Shown piece by piece: positions 1-12,488 of a DNA stretch of 64,000 nt. The translations under genes were made by a program, and so were the position numbers. The notes beneath the pieces were generated by a model. It did not search any database and was not told where the DNA came from. It worked only from the letters and a program-made list of their open reading frames with translations. Source of the stretch: Diphasiastrum complanatum (taxonomy: Eukaryota; Streptophyta; Lycopodiopsida; Lycopodiales; Lycopodiaceae); the NCBI GenBank assembly GCA_029204225.1, contig CM055094.1:71277223-71341222 (forward strand). The letters run 5' to 3'. Positions within the stretch are counted from its first letter, which is position 1. The number at the start of each line of letters is the position of its first letter.

Positions 1-84
1 AGAAATGGATGAGGATAATGTGCCAAGGCAACCTTGCCGACATCACCCTAGGCCAGTGATACGACAATTGAGAAAGAGTTTGGC

Positions 85-219
85 GAACCTGTGAATTTTC
101 AAGAGCTAATAAGGATTCATCAACAAGATATGATGGACAGTGGAAGAGAAGAACTGCAGGATTTTGCGGTTTGGAATAGGGAGTACATGCTGTTTGGAAT
201 CAATGCGGTGTTACTCTAG
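85..219 (+). pseudogene. Possible terminal exon fragment, unrecognised
   Basis: An open frame of 44 codons ends with TAG at 217-219. It is rich in charged and aromatic residues (for example NFQELIRIHQQD, then AVWNREYMLFG). I recognise no family. The preceding bases 3-80 are open in another frame, with a basic PRQPCRHHPRP-like stretch, so this could be the frameshifted C-terminal end of a transposase or other repeat gene. Evidence is limited to frame openness and amino-acid composition. Confidence 0.2.
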
Positions 220-1384
220 TCAGTGGATTATTGGAATTCATTATGGTACTCTTCATCGCAGATAATGTGCACAACATTTTCGGATACTTTGTCATACTAC
301 ATTTATGGATTATCTTTTTGGTTGATAACCAGAACATTATGGGTTGAATACTCTTGGTTGTAAATTTGATAATTACACTTCATTTAGTCATTTGACTTTG
401 AATTATTGGGAATGTTTGTGTTATGAAATTAAAAAAAAAAAATGGGGAAAGAAGTAGGAAAAAAGGAATTAATGATGGGGAAAAAGGAAAACTCAAGGAC
501 AATCTAACAGTACCGCTAACATGGTTTTGCAATGTTATTGGAATTATATTTTTACATTTTAAACATTATTGTAATTAGAAGTTACAGTGTTGAAGAGGAA
601 TCTTAAGTTTTGTGATGGTAATATTTTATGGTTATTGGCAAAGTGTTATGTTATGGTTTTGTGATTTTAAAATTAATAGTAGTTGAAGTGTTTAAGAAAG
701 TGACGGATACAAAGAGTAGGACGATTGTATCTTGACGTGTGGTACAGAGGAAGTTACCGCCACAATCCTTAATGACTTCAAAAGTACATTAAAAAAGGGT
801 TATGTCAATAGAACGATTAGTATTGGAGTTAATTAATATCTTACAAAAATGGTGTAATACGTGTCCTCTTTTTTGGTGGTGTGAGAGGAGCTACTTATTA
901 GCTATGAGTCTTAGGATAGATTAAAAGAAAACACTCGATGTTAAGGATGCACTTTGCGATTGATGTTGATTTTTTTCTGGTGAGTTGAGCGACAATTGCG
1001 AATACGATTCTGTGTTTGGATTAGAATTCTATCTATTTAAAATCTTCTGTATTAACGACGACTACTATAGCAATGGGGGGGAAGCTACCTAAATTCATAC
1101 GTCATTCCAAAGTTAATATCACTCTGATTCAAACCCATTTGGGTGAATTGAGGCTGGAACATTTGATGCATTTTCGCCCTAATAGGGTAGTTGAGGACGC
1201 AGCTGCAGAATTTGCTGTCAATTTTGGAGTTGTTGTGAATGGAAAATTTTCTACAAAGATTCAAAATGTTAATATAGAAATCACGGAAGTTCCACATTTC
1301 CTTAGCATGTCTTGTTTGACTCGTTAGTGTTGTTATTTGTGAAGATCAATAAGGTAAGAAGCGGGAACCCATCTTCAACTCTTC
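220..1384. other. Unassigned AT-rich sequence
   Basis: No recognisable gene. An 84-codon plus-strand frame at 1073-1327 begins with a poly-G run and has no family signature; the opposite strand is also open there (1085-1297), which suggests composition rather than coding. No tandem repeat or clear terminal repeat was seen. Confidence 0.4.
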
Positions 1385-2043
1385 TCATTGGATCGAACTC
1401 TGCCACTTGTACCACAATGACACACAAGCCAAAAATCTTGATGAGTAAAAATTTCCTTTACCAAATGTCCCTTCTTTGAAAAATTTTCTACTCAAAGAAG
1501 TGATTGTGACATCAATTGATGACCCTATAATGGTTAAGTCCATATGCTCTTGAAATTTCTTGTTTAAAATATTCAATTCTTTCAAAACATCAACAAGCAT
1601 GTGCAAACAAAATTGGAAACAAAAATGCAAGCTCTATTGTACCAAAGGCCCACTTTTTTATTTTTCCAAATGTAAAGAATTGCAGGCATCTGTTTGACCA
1701 AGCGCTCCATGACTTCTCCCCTTGAGAGCCATCTTATTCCATGAATTCGAAGCACATGATGTGTCTCAAGATCCATAACCTCAAGTAAGTCCATCAACTC
1801 ATTGTTTCTCAATGTGGATTTGCTTATCCATGAATAAACTTTGTTGGCAAGCTTTTCTAAGAACATGATCTCAAGAAATGATTTTGAAGCATCACTTGCA
1901 GCTAATGCTTCACGATGTGCCACACAATGAACGTTGATTAGTTGAGGCACTTCATTTTTCAACATGTTAACCAAACCAATATCACATCCAATCATTGCAG
2001 ATGCACCATTAGCTGCAATGCCAACAAGTTTGTTTTGCTCCAA
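1385..2043 (-). pseudogene. hAT-superfamily transposase, central fragment (broken)
   Basis: The minus strand carries the RNase H-like central part of a hAT-type transposase of the zinc-finger-associated kind. Visible signatures include GIAANGASAMIGC, where an Asp/Asn plus GA-SAM motif usually follows the strand with a catalytic Asp, then VHCVAHREALAASDA, RWLSRGEVMERL, and further on HMLVDVLKELNILNKKFQ. The second half (1385-1630) lies in a different frame from the first (1582-2043), so there is a frameshift near 1600. Upstream of 2043 the frame is again disrupted. The N-terminal zinc finger and the C-terminal dimerisation domain are absent here; a dimerisation-domain fragment lies at 55,001-55,609. 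Family assignment is by motif memory. Confidence 0.75.
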
Positions 2044-2639
2044 TCCCCATTTGCTTAATCATTAGAGGAGTTCTCAATATCAAAAAGACCCTTTAAGGAA
2101 TGCCATGTAGGATATACAAAAATATCAAAATAAATAAAACAATATTGTTTATTTGCTTGCACACACCACTCCCAAGGCCTCTCCAACTCCCAATGATCTA
2201 ACCACACTGTCTATAGTCACAGTTAAGAACTGTTAACAGTTCGCAGAATAACTTGACTAAATTCAAAAATATTCCCTCCATTGATTACGAAAAGGGCAAT
2301 ATTTTCACTGGATCTAGAATATGACCGCCATCCCCAAATTCGAATCAGAAAAAATTGCAAAATGTTTACATACGCATTCCTTCCACGAGAATGGAAATAT
2401 GAGCGCCAACTACCTATTGGAATGAAAAAATGAGCGGCATTTCCAAATTTGAATCAAGCATACAAGCATGGAGATTGGATTGATCGTACATACTATATAA
2501 TATAATCAAATATGAGTATTTTGTTTTGCTTCATAGAATCTGGTCATAGTATTTTGATGCAACTGATTACTCTATTATTTTTTTGATGATGACATTATAT
2601 CATCTACATGTGGATATCCCTGTTGATTTGGCACCTTTG
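2044..2639. other. Intergenic, unassigned; possible left flank of the three-gene locus
   Basis: No gene is visible. At 2320-2450 short imperfect motifs recur around 'atgaccgccat', 'atgagcgccaa' and 'atgagcggcat', two of them followed by 'ccaaattcgaatca'-like words, so this may be a degraded short repeat. I could not find a convincing terminal inverted repeat matching the sequence right of 9,392. Confidence 0.3.
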
Positions 2640-5237
2640 TAGAGAAGAGGAGGCAAAGGAGTTCAAATATCTGCTGAAGATCGTTCTCGTTACAGGGCAG
2701 AAGGAAAGAAAAACGTGGATTTGTGGACAGATGGAACATTATATCCACAAGATCCAAGCACTTTGACACATCCCACATTCTCTTCAATAACTCATTTAGT
2801 TACATGGATATGCAATGGGCATAGTGGATTACTAGGATATTGTGAAAGATTGCAAAACCATGGAAAACAACTTTATATGAATAAAGTTCACTTTTTAGAA
2901 GGTGAGTTAATTCGGATATACTCTTATTGTCAGAATAGAGATTGTCATCTCCAAAAGACGTTAGAAGAAAATGAACAACTTAAAAAAAATAATGAATCAT
3001 TACAAAAGATAGCAATTAATATCAAATCAGAACTAGAGCAAATGCAATCAGTCTTACAGTCTATTCCTATTGAAAACTTACAATTACTGAAGGATGTGGA
3101 TTTGTTAAAGAAGAAGGCTGAAAGTAAGAAGCGAACGCGACAAAGTTGCAAGGATATTCAAACGCTTTCAAAAGGAGGTTATCGAAATAGAAGGATCCGT
3201 GCATTCAAGTAAGCATATTCTAAATTTTGTAAGTTTTTCAATGACATTTGGATTTAATTTCAGCTACGGTGATATTCTGTTAACTATCTGTTTTTTTTTG
3301 CAGATCTGCATTAGTAGCTCCTCGGAATATTAAAGACAATGCTTCATTAGGAATGTCATTGGGCACAATATTGACTTGAAAATCCACTGAGCGTATTATG
3401 ATGAACAATAGGATTTCAAATGTAAAGTGTAAAATAGCAGAGTCTTTGATGGTGGACATTCAAAATATTTTAGATAAGGCTATAGTTCAGGGTGCTTGTG
3501 ATTTTGCAGGTATTAGTAGGGAAGCATATGCAACAATATTTAAACTAATTAGAGAAGCTTTTAAGCAAGTTCAAATTAGAAAAGTCCCAATCCCTAGGAC
3601 ATACCACTTGAAGAAAGAGAGAAATACATTAAACATAGGTATGCGTAAGATCACTGGAATTCCATTACATATTGAGGAGGTGTATGAAACTGATGGAAGA
3701 TCGATATTCTATAATTCATCAAACAATTTATTTGTTGATCTAAATTACTTGCTGAGATACGTCGTCACATTCTATGATATAACCTATGAAAAGGTGAATG
3801 GCAAAATAATCATAGTACTTAAGTTAGATGAGTAAGAAATTGTGAAATGGAAGAAGATGGAAAGGGTTAGTATAACTCTCATGAATGGTGCTCTATCCCA
3901 AACATAGGACCAAGAAGATTTCAAATTCAATGTCCAGTCAGAAAATGATATATGGTGGTTGGCAGCGTTTCAGGTAACTAGCCTCATTATTACATTACAT
4001 TCATTGAATAGTATTAATACATTGTAAACTAAGTATGATTAATTCTTTGGACAAGTGCTGAAAGAGGATCATGATATATTATCATGGATATTCTCAAGGA
4101 CATCTTATCCTAGGATCATCAAGGACCATATGGATGGAGGATTTCTCAATGTTCCAGGAGTTGGAGACTTCAATGTTGAATGACACTTAGCAGGTGATTT
4201 GAAAACATTGAAATTTATGTATAATGTCTCTCACAGTGCTACATCAAAACACCCTTGTTTGTACTGCGTGAAAATGGCAAAAGATGTAACTAGGAGTACA
4301 GGAATTACTAGAGAATATGCAGATCCAAACTGGAAGCCTGTGCTGCCTATCCCCTTAAAAACTGTGCATGTTTGCACTCTTCATGCAGAAGTTAGATTAA
4401 TAGAAAAGGTCATTTATCTTCATATAGTTTTTGCTTGGAATACTAAGCCAGCATCATTAGCAAAGGAAGCTATCTCTCGATTAGAAGATGTTTTATCAAA
4501 AGCAAGACTCCATAAAGGACATGTCAAATTCAAAAAGATGAAAAACTTTCAGGAAAGAATGGGAACATGCCAACTAAGCCAAGCATAGGAGGAGCAAAAG
4601 CACGTCGTTTTCTATCAAATCATACTGGTAAGGCTTCTAATATTCAACACTCAGTCTGGACAGATATTATTGCTGCCACTCAGAACTTCGAGAGAGACGG
4701 CAAAACTAGAGTACTAAAAGTTGATGTATGGAAAAAGCTTGATAGTATGATTGCTATTTTAAGAAAAGGAAAATACTCTGATATTGATAAGAAAGCTGTC
4801 CAAAGGACTTGTGTCGAGTTTGTTAATGCAATATCAAAAGCATGGGGAGAAGATCACATCACTCATTACATGGTTAGTATAAATTTTTTAAAATGCTTTC
4901 AAATTTTCATATATATTTAGATCTAAACATAAGACTAACATTATGATTTTGACATATGCAGCACATACTAAGAGATCATACAACATTTTTTGCAAATACA
5001 TATGGAAGCTTGAGTGTATGGTCATCACAAGGGATGGAGAAGTCACACTGGCAAGCACGACAAGCATTTCATCGAAATACACAACATGGAGGAACCAATG
5101 AAATACGAAACTACATTTGTCAATTGTTTCAGTGGTTCTACCGCAGAGTTTATATTCGACATATAACAAAGTCCACACAATACAACAAGTTTAGAAAAGC
5201 ATGCAAGTTCATACAGGAAGAGAAAATTAGATGATTG
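2640..5237 (+). pseudogene. Spliced transposase-like protein of unassigned family (decayed)
   Basis: Several long plus-strand frames join through GT-AG introns, clearest at 3209-3303 and 4873-4961, both of which preserve frame. Parts in order: an N-terminal segment (from about 2,660) followed by a Lys/Glu-rich coiled coil (about 2,940-3,140); a mixed domain at 3,398-3,835; then HLAGDLKTLKFMYNV with a downstream CLYC pair (4,190-4,265); VHVCTLHAEVRLIEKV (about 4,365-4,415); and a C-terminal part with SVWSSQGMEKSHW (about 5,010-5,050) ending near 5,237. GDLK plus CxxC and a late QGMEK motif recall large unclassified eukaryotic transposase-like proteins; this is inference. In-frame stops occur, for example TGA at 3,377 and TGA in 'GDFNVE*HLAGDLK'. 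It converges with the minus-strand gene ending at 5,344. Confidence 0.5.
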
Positions 5238-5343
5238 CTAAGTAGAAGATCATCATGACATGTTCAAAACTGCTTTGCAAATTCATTGAACAAGAGAGGA
5301 GCAATACCCAATGTAAATGTATTGATTGTATTATACAAAGTGT

Positions 5344-6862
5344 CAACTATTCATCATCAGATCTTGTATTAGATTCTATGGTAGTATTGTCATGAAGAAA
5401 TTCTCCGCTAGCGTATGCATTTAATAGATGTGCATTATCCTTATTTCCACTAAGCTCAATATAAGTGAAATACAATGAATAATGGGAGCTCCTTAAAGGA
5501 ACATTCCCATCAATAAAGCCTAAAATGTTCAAAACATAAGATCTTTTGACAAAAATGATCTTATTTGTCTTAACAAATTTATGTCCTCCTAAATAAAATG
5601 ATAAAGCTTTAACTGCCATTATAAGACTCTCCCCGACTGGGCTCAGCTTGGAATGAGCAATACAGATCTCACTCTTCAAGAAATGTCGAAGATAGTGGCC
5701 CAGTCCACTGTCTCTCTGGAACGAGAATGCATGTTGTCTGAAACCACCTCGTCTCGCAACAAAATCATCTATTATGAGAGCATCCCGCAATAGGAAATAT
5801 GTTAGCAAAAACACATTCAGTGATTGAAAACATTCAAATGCAAGGAAGTTTAAACACTTACACATTCTTCATCATCAGCAGCAACCCGATCAGGATGATC
5901 AATATAATGACCACGCACTGAAGTGGAATCATCAGTGAAATGCATTAATCATGGACGAGGGAAGCCCATCTGGGATTGAAATGTCGTGAATTCTTCATCA
6001 AATGGTCTACCTCGCCCATCCTCAGCTATATTTGATAAAGTCTTATTCAGGCATTCTTCACCGGTCATAAGACCCTCCTCATCATCAAAATCAATACCAG
6101 CAACAAGGTCAGCTGTCTCAAAATCTACAAAGTCGGAGAATTCGGAAATTGTGCCAGATAATAAGCAAAGAACCTCGTCCTCACGATAGTAAAAAAATTT
6201 ACATAAATCAGCAATAGTAAAAATACATCGTCATTAATATAATATACAGACAAATTGAAAAGACATTTTGAATCCTCCATAGATTTGGATTCATCATCAG
6301 ATGTATTTTGGCCAATGAAATAATCCCAGAGAACATCAGTATTTAGATCAATGAAGTCACTTTCTTTATGAGGAGTGTCAATAGGAAAGTGACTGATATC
6401 CTTAATGGCTGATTGAACAGAGGAGGGTGCAAAAGGAGGGTCAGCAACAGGAAACTCATCATCATCTAGGATCTGAACTAAAAGAAAAAGTACAAAACCA
6501 CTCTAATATTCAACCAATTGACATTTCTTGTTGCAATACGGACACATAGGACTACTTTTGAAAAGATCAAACAATTTGGTGAACATTCTATCCAGTCTAT
6601 GTCTAAAAGTTGGGAAGAAATGAACAAGATCAGTATAATGCATGTACTGGAGTTGACCTATGGAGAAAACAAGCTTGCTAAGTATATCTCTGAATCTGAC
6701 ATAATGTTCATAAAATACGTCAAAATTTGGTTGTGCAGTCCTGAAAACATGTAGATATGGCCTGAATAGGTTGTGGAACTAGTCCAGATTTTCAGTAATC
6801 CCAAATTCACTCAGAAATGAACTCAAGCCTGATTCTCGTGAGGATGATGAGGAAGAGGCCAT
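5344..6862 (-). pseudogene. Acidic Cys-cluster protein, second gene of the locus (nearly intact)
   Basis: The minus-strand ATG at 6862-6860 opens a Ser-rich start (MASSSSSSRESGLSSFL) in good context. It continues through LSKLVFSIGQLQYMHYTDL to a Cys cluster, MCPYCNKKCQL (about 6,500), then an acidic Asp/Glu-rich middle region (about 6,480-6,250 and 6,190-5,980), then FPRP, HFTDDSTSVRGHYIDHPD (about 5,900), and a final exon (5,347-about 5,800) ending SNTRSDDE before the stop. A GTAAGT donor after DDEEC lies at about 5,862. Few stops interrupt it (one TAG after about 25 codons, one near 5,950), so decay is recent. The CxxCxxxC group could bind zinc; function unknown. It shares a divergent promoter with the H3-like gene and converges with the transposase-like gene, suggesting one element. 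Confidence 0.45.
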
Positions 6863-7667
6863 GGCAGTAGCGTGAATATCGTACTTGTGCACGCGGGAGA
6901 ACTGAACCAAAACTAACAATCAAAATGGCGCAGAAGATGGATATGTACGGTAAACAGATACAAAATATCGCACTTGTGCGCGAGTAATTATACTTGCAAG
7001 CAAACGGACAGAAATGAGCACGCATAAAAGCGATATGTCGCGAATTTCGAGAACGCAAAAGGTAAAAAATTATTCGGTTTCCGTGCCATTTATACTAAAT
7101 TTTTGCACGTGTGGTCAAGGGACTTATGACACGTGTCTACTTTCAATTCAACAACAGACGCAGGCACATGTGAGATGACACCTGCAGACGTGTCGCGTGT
7201 TCATTCGAGTGCTTATAAACACATGTCGTTGTCGCATTCGATTGTACAAATCCCACATGTGTAGTGTGACAGAGTGACACGCGTCGCTCTCGCATTTGTC
7301 CGTACAACTCCCACACGTGTGACAGGATTTTCTTTCGCACGTGCGAACCCCGATATAAAATCACAAATTTCGATGAATTTTTTTCACTTTTCGCTCCGCA
7401 TATCGCATTTGTGCGCGCCCTTCACGATCAAAATTTTTCCTACTACCTTCCATGCGCACAGGTCCGATACTTCTTCCTACGTGTCACCCCATATCGCACT
7501 TGTGCGTCTTTCCTCAAATATAGTCGTTCTCTTTGATAGTCGGCTCGCATAGGTCCAATATACCGTACATTATGTCCGTACATAGCGGTCCTCTGCAAGT
7601 TCTTTATCATCCCTTCCTTCTCATCCTAACCTTCACGCACAAGTCCGCTGTCACATAGTTCACGCCC
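6863..7667. promoter_or_regulatory. Divergent promoter with iterated CGCACTTGTGCG motifs
   Basis: This 805-bp gap separates the ATG of the minus-strand Cys-cluster gene from the ATG of the H3-like gene. A TATAAAT on the minus strand lies at 7094-7088 and a TATAAAA on the plus strand at 7354-7360, placed as TATA boxes for the two genes. An 18-bp motif close to ATATCGCACTTGTGCGCG occurs at about 6877, 6965, 7400 and 7491, all in the same orientation, with a weaker form at 7287. Its core is nearly palindromic. Between them are several ACACGTGT/ACATGTGT/ACGCGT words (7,110-7,325). Symmetric repeated sites of this kind are typical binding sites for a protein dimer; that is inference. Confidence 0.5.
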
Positions 7668-9392
7668 ATGGATAGGAGAAAGCAGACAAGGAGAGACTTC
7701 TTCTCTCTTGGCTCATCCTCATCTCCTGCGGTTGCCATCACACCCCCTGCTAGACCTAGAACGCGCAACCGCAGCACGTGGCCCTCTGATATACGCAAGT
7801 ATCAGAGGTCAACAGCTCTGTGGATCCCAAGAGCTCCATTCTCCCGTGTTGTTTGGAACACAACAAGAAATGATCTCGGACAACACGTTAGATTCACACT
7901 GAGTGCTCTTCAGTGCCTTCAGGAGGTTGCTGAAGATTATCTTAGCCTTTTTTTTGAGGATTCTTTTTTGCTTGCCATGCATACCAAGAGGGTTACCATA
8001 ATGCCCAAGGATTTTCAGCTTTTGATCAGAATGAGGGATAGGTACTATAGGTTACATGTATCTCAGCCTGCTGCTCATAGACCAACTCCTATAGATAGGA
8101 CTCATCTTCCTACGAAGCGTCCTAGGAAGCAGACAGCCCCCAAGCGTGCTCCTAAGAAAGTGAAGCCTATCCCAGAATCCATTGTAGATAATGCTGCTGT
8201 TGATAATGCTGTAAATATAGCTACCTCTGTTTTGGATACTCCTAATATTGCTGTAGATACTACACTTCCACCTCCTCCTCCTCCTCCCAATTTCTATACA
8301 TATATAGATTCGGATGATTATCTTAAATTTGAGAAAGACATATCGGATGCTATAGATACAATTGGTACTCCTTTTTGTTTTAGACTAGAAGAACTTGATT
8401 TTAGTATTAATTTTAGAGTTCTAGATTGCCTGGATCTCAAAGACAAACGGGCTTCTATCAATGATCCTGTGATAGAGTCCGGGCTGACACTCTTGCAATT
8501 TGACATTGCAAGAGATTCATCAAACGAGTTGCTGGTGCAGAGTAACTTTCTGCTCCAGGACTTAAAGGAGAATAATGACACATTGTCATAGTGTCTGACA
8601 AGTGGATTCACACCAGCAACAAAGTATCTGGTCATTCCTTATCATATCAAATAAGATATATTAAGTGCTTCTTCCTGTTTTATGCATTAACATTGACATT
8701 TTCAATCTAAATAGTTCTCAAAATTGCCGCTAAAGTACTTTCAATCTTATTTTGCAGTGACCACTGGAGTAAACCTGATCTCTTTTAAGAGATCTATAAA
8801 TAATATTATTAAATGTTCTTGTGTCAAGATGAATTCGGCGAGAAATACGCATAAGGATATAGATATATTCATTCCATATCTAAGTAAATATATTCCTACA
8901 AACGTTCCCCATTTCGTAGACTGGTAGATTGTTAGCTTGGAGGTAAATTCTTTCTTAATAGCATTTTGAAATCAGTATTCTAATCACATATTTTCAATCT
9001 AATTCATTATGTTTCATAATTGATTTCTTGTATGCTGAATTATTTTGCAGTCACCCCAGCAAAACGATTCATTCAGCTATGGGTGGTAGACATTGTACAA
9101 TGCCAAGCTGTTTTTTGAGTGGTTCATCCTTCAACAAGATGTTGATATTTCTAAGGTAATAAATTCTGTTTATTCTTATTTTGGAATCATGATTAGTTTT
9201 CTATTCTGGTGATGTTATTGGCCATTACTAATACATGAATATTCTATTTTGCAGTTTACACTTCCTGAGTACACATCAAGCCATGTGTATAGATTTATAC
9301 AAGAAATTATCCTAAGTATACTGGCTCGGGCAAGGCTTCAGCCGCCCATTATTGATGATGGTGCAAAGGATGATGTAGTTGTATTAAATTAA
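7668..9392 (+). pseudogene. Histone H3-fold protein with long C-terminal extension (cenH3-like); later exons carry stops
   Basis: The first exon (7668-8591) is an intact frame of 307 codons with an ATG in GCCCATGG context. Residues 2-10 (DRRKQTRRD) resemble the H3 N-terminus ARTKQTARK. Residues 42-127 are a histone fold: IRKYQRSTALWI (alpha-N), PFSRVV (alpha-1), loop 1 with RF at 75-76, LQEVAEDYLSLFFED (alpha-2), then MHTKRVTIMPKDFQL (loop 2 and alpha-3). Loop 1 is one residue longer than in canonical H3 and Leu replaces the usual alpha-2 Cys, both cenH3-like. Residues 147-166 form a Lys/Arg-rich linker (PRKQTAPKRAPKK), followed by a run of seven Pro (201-207) and an acidic tail. Further exons at 8758-8942, 9051-9155 and 9255-9392 have clean GT-AG boundaries but one stop each in the first two; the last ends DDVVVLN. 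The exact splice from exon 1 is unresolved. A host cenH3 gene is unlikely because of the extension and setting. Confidence 0.75.
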
Positions 9393-9422
9393 GATCAGAA
9401 AAAATATAGATAGCATAGAATA

Positions 9423-9516
9423 AAAATACATGTATAGACTTCATAGAAAAATATACATTGATATATCAAATGCTGCTCCAGTTTATGAATTTGGGAGCAC
9501 AAAATACATGTATAGA
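9423..9516 (+). repeat. Short direct repeat of aaaatacatgtatag after the H3-like gene
   Basis: The word AAAATACATGTATAGA/C occurs at 9423 and again at 9501, bracketing sequence with further palindromic TA words. It may belong to the right end of the three-gene element or to its 3' UTR; no matching left end was found. Confidence 0.3.
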
Positions 9517-9599
9517 TGCCCAAATTGGGCTTTCATTTATTGAATGAAAGGGTGTATACACAATTCATCTTCCTCGCTAAGTTGGCCACTTCTCTGGTC

Positions 9600-10080
9600 T
9601 ACATTTGTTTGATCTTTGTTTTAACTGGACAATCTCTTAATAGATGATCTGGTGAATCACAAGCATAGCATCTCCTCTCATTTTTTTTTTGGAACTCCCC
9701 TTTTCCCTTGGTATGTTGCTTTTCCTTTTGCTTTTGTCGATTTTTTGTTTGACTCCGTTGAGATGTCATGAGCAGAGCCATCTCCTGGTCTGATTGTCCT
9801 CCCATTTTGCTTCTTCTTAGTTCTCTCTACATAATTATTGCCATTGCTATCTCCAGAGCCAAAAATCTTTTTTTTCATCCGCATTTTGGGCTTCTATAAT
9901 TGTGATAGTTGTCTCAAAAGATGAAGGTAATCCTCCTAGAAATTATGCAGCCACGTCCTTCTCTTTCATGGAAAATCCTAATGCTCCTAGGAGCCTGTGA
10001 ACTTCCTTGAATCTTCTCACATAGGACTAGACTGCCACATCATCGCACATTTATCTACTGGCTATTACGATTCTAGCACC
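9600..10080 (-). pseudogene. Ty1/copia gag fragment with zinc knuckle
   Basis: The minus strand encodes part of a copia Gag: RRFKEVHRLLGALGFSMKEKD, then FLGGLPSSFETTI, a Lys/Gln-rich linker, and a zinc knuckle CYACDSPDHLLRDC (CX2CX4HX4C) at about 9,615-9,675. Stops and frame changes interrupt it, for example at about 9,690 in a poly-T run. No protease or polymerase follows, so this is an isolated fragment. Confidence 0.65.

Positions 10081-12488
<2,408 letters not shown>

Noticed and set aside
1073-1327. 84-codon frame as a gene
   Set aside because: Both strands are open over the same stretch and no family or splice context supports it.
8102-8290. Minus-strand frame with a Gly run inside the H3-like gene
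   Set aside because: Shadow of the plus-strand proline run and linker.
7668-8591. Interpretation as the host centromeric H3 gene
   Set aside because: Histone-fold differences, the long C-terminal extension, stops in later exons and the transposase-like neighbours argue against it, although cenH3-like features are noted.
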